Assembly (NCBI GenBank): GCA_001664505.1
Contig: CP011806.1
Coordinates: 2,984,377 to 3,048,376, forward strand
DNA: 64,000 nt
Source: Acidobacteria bacterium Mor1
GTDB taxonomy: Bacteria > Acidobacteriota > Polarisedimenticolia > Polarisedimenticolales > Polarisedimenticolaceae
Reading direction: 5' to 3'
A program made the position numbers and the translations under genes. The notes under the pieces were generated by a model that searched no databases, had not been told where the DNA came from, and saw only the letters and a list, made by a program, of their open reading frames with translations. This document shows, in pieces, positions 62,376 through 64,000 of this stretch (its first letter is position 1; each line of letters begins with the position of its first letter).

Positions 62376-63139
62376 ATGAGCGCTGGACCGAACATCGCGA
62401 GCACCTTCGATCAACTCCATGGAGCCGGCTACGGACTGCTGCCACGCACCTTCGCCCCCGACGAATGCCGTCGGTTGATTGGCCGCATCCAGCATGCGCA
62501 GGTGTTGCCAAAGCATGCCGACGACTTTCTGCACACCCGCGGACAAGTCTTTGCTGCGCGGAACGTCCAGACATGGATGCCGGAGATTCTGGACCTGTGG
62601 AAACGCCCCCTTCTCCTGGGCTTGATCAGAGCTTTGCTCGGCGAACGTGCGGGCCTGGTGCGGGCTCTGTTCTTCGACAAGCCCTCGGAGCGAAGTTGGT
62701 CGCTCCCACTGCACCAGGACTCGACGATCGCGGTTCAGAACAACCAGTTGCCAAGCCCGCAGTTCACCAAGCCGACGATCAAGTCCGGCGTACCTCACGT
62801 CGAAGCACCCCGGAGCCTCCTCGAGGAGATGTTGACCTTGCGCATCCACCTCGATCCGGCGACGAGTCACAACGGCTGCCTGGAGGTGATCGAGGGATCG
62901 CATCACGCCAAGTTCGACCCCGAGACCGCCCCTCGGAACACACTCCCGATCGAGTGCGAGGCGGGCGACGTGTTGGCGATGCGACCGCTACTCGTCCACG
63001 GTTCCAACCACGTGCGGCCCGAGGAGGGCGGCCGGTCGCTCATCGCCGCATCTTGCATCTGGAGTTTGCACGCAGTCCGGAGTTGCCTGACGGCTACACC
63101 TGGCATCTCTTCGAAGCGATCGACAACGGCAGTGACTAG
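62376..63139 (+). pseudogene. Phytanoyl-CoA-dioxygenase-like gene with a frameshift
   Basis: The first 221 codons from ATG 62376 encode an Fe(II)/2-oxoglutarate oxygenase: His113 and Asp115 in PLHQD, LTLRIHLDPATSHNGCLEVI, and His208 in LLVHGSN. The family's closing strand (RILHLEFARSPELPDGYTWH) is found in a different frame from about 63042 and stops at TAG 63137-63139. One missing base near 63036-63041 would join the two as SRHRRILHLEFA. Either the gene is broken or the assembly has a single-base error. If repaired, it is a 254-residue hydroxylase of a small organic substrate. Confidence 0.75.
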
Positions 63140-64000
63140 ACGGCGGACCGCACCGCATCCCAGTCCAGCTCGAAGCGCGCCAAGTACTTGCGCAGCCGAT
63201 CGGCGTCGTTGCTCGAGCGCTTGCGTTTGCGAGATTCGGCGAACAGCGTCCGGCCGGCCTCCGAAAGGCTGGCGCTTCGAGCGCAGACGGCGAGCACCTC
63301 TTCGAGTTGGGTGCGATCGAAACGGTCGAGACCAGCCGAGGCCTCGCTGCCGAGCAGCGCGTCGACCCGGGACGGACCTCCCTCCCCTGCTCCCCAACTC
63401 TCGGTCAAGCGCTGGATCTCCTCGTCCACCTCGCGGACGGTGATGCGGCCGCTAGGCGCCAACGTCGCCATGCGGGTCAGCGCCGCATTGAGATCCCGGA
63501 AGTTGGCCAACCATAGGGCTCCCGGCGACACGGCGAAGCGCAGGAAGCGCTGGCGCGCCTCCTTGTTGAAGGTGATCTTGCGGCCGGTGTTGCGGGCGAA
63601 ACGCTCCAGTTCGTAGTCCAGGTTGGGCTCGATGTCCTCGCGGCGCTCCGCCAGCCCGGGCAGCGGGAACGTCCAGAGATCCAGGCGCGCCAGCAGGTCC
63701 TCGCGGAAGGAACCCGCCGCAACCTGACGGCGCAGGTCCCGGTTGGTGCCGGCGATGAGCTGGAAGTCACTCTGCACCTCGCGGTCGGAACCGACGGGGA
63801 GAAAGCGTTTCTCCTCGATGGCGCGAAGCAGCATCGCCTGCTCGTCGACGCCCAACTCGCCGATCTCGTCGAGAAACAGCACGCCCCCATCGGCGGAACG
63901 CAGCAGCCCCGGCCGGTCGGAGACCGCGCCGGTAAACGCTCCCTTGCGATGGCCGAAGAGCGCCGACATGGCGGCGTCGCCACGGATGGTGGCGCAATTG
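63136..64000 (-). CDS. rtcR: Transcriptional regulator RtcR, C-terminal part
   Basis: The 288 codons in the window match the sigma-54 activator domain and C-terminus of RtcR, the regulator of the RNA-ligase/cyclase (rtcBA) operon. NCATIRGDAAMSALFGH and the GAFTGA loop contact sigma-54; GGVLFLDEIGELG is Walker B. RFARNTGRKITFNKEARQRFL, RDLNAALTRMATLA and RLRKYLARFELDWDAV follow E. coli RtcR closely. The N-terminal CARF-like sensing domain and the start lie beyond 64000. The stop overlaps that of the dioxygenase gene on the other strand. Confidence 0.92.
   Translation of the reverse strand, partial: NCATIRGDAAMSALFGHRKGAFTGAVSDRPGLLRSADGGVLFLDEIGELGVDEQAMLLRAIEEKRFLPVGSDREVQSDFQLIAGTNRDLRRQVAAGSFREDLLARLDLWTFPLPGLAERREDIEPNLDYELERFARNTGRKITFNKEARQRFLRFAVSPGALWLANFRDLNAALTRMATLAPSGRITVREVDEEIQRLTESWGAGEGGPSRVDALLGSEASAGLDRFDRTQLEEVLAVCARSASLSEAGRTLFAESRKRKRSSNDADRLRKYLARFELDWDAVRSAV

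Overview
The window is about 64 kb of GC-rich DNA from a Gram-negative bacterium. Outer-membrane features (a TonB-dependent receptor with a carboxypeptidase-like N-terminal domain, RND efflux, lipoproteins, a DUF481 protein), a thioredoxin fused to a TIGR03435/Soli_cterm-like domain, and ECF sigma/anti-sigma pairs point to Acidobacteriota or a near relative. No rRNA, tRNA, CRISPR array, transposase or phage gene was recognised. This placement is inferred from gene content only.

Layout. 1-1.8 kb: the tail of a CHAT-domain protein facing an ECF sigma/anti-sigma pair. 2.3-10.8 kb: a secreted beta-propeller-like protein, a thyA-folA pair, an aldo/keto reductase, a CPBP protease, a small GlsB-type membrane protein, an ArsR-like regulator whose start codon lies inside a large inverted repeat, an aspartyl-protease-like protein and a thioredoxin fusion. 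10.8-16.0 kb: a four-gene minus-strand operon (unknown protein, alpha/beta hydrolase, TPR-trypsin protease, TIR protein) that looks like a biological-conflict or defence module. 16.5-20.7 kb: an RND efflux adaptor and pump. 20.7-29 kb: metabolic and membrane genes and a second ECF sigma module. 29-37 kb: a PAS hybrid histidine kinase, a sarcosine-oxidase-like flavoprotein, polyphosphate kinase and a membrane-anchored MutS-family ATPase.

37.2-39.8 kb holds a compact plus-strand cluster: an 84-residue protein with an RR-type leader, a PqqD-like protein, an HPr-kinase-like protein and a nucleotidyltransferase. It resembles the poorly understood 'HPr-rel-A' arrangement and is the best candidate here for an undescribed peptide-modification system. 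41.6-49.2 kb is a six-gene minus-strand surface-polysaccharide operon in which every junction overlaps by 1-4 nt. Its first gene fuses a deacetylase-like domain that has lost its metal-binding residues to a family 2 glycosyltransferase.

49.3-64 kb: small secreted proteins, a parallel beta-helix protein, a lipoprotein gene broken by an in-frame amber codon, a TonB-dependent receptor, an MscS channel, a DUF481 protein, a SpoIIE-type phosphatase, an NrnA-like phosphoesterase, a panE-like reductase, a frameshifted phytanoyl-CoA-dioxygenase-like gene and the C-terminal part of rtcR, which runs off the window edge. All family assignments come from reading motifs by eye; no database search was run.
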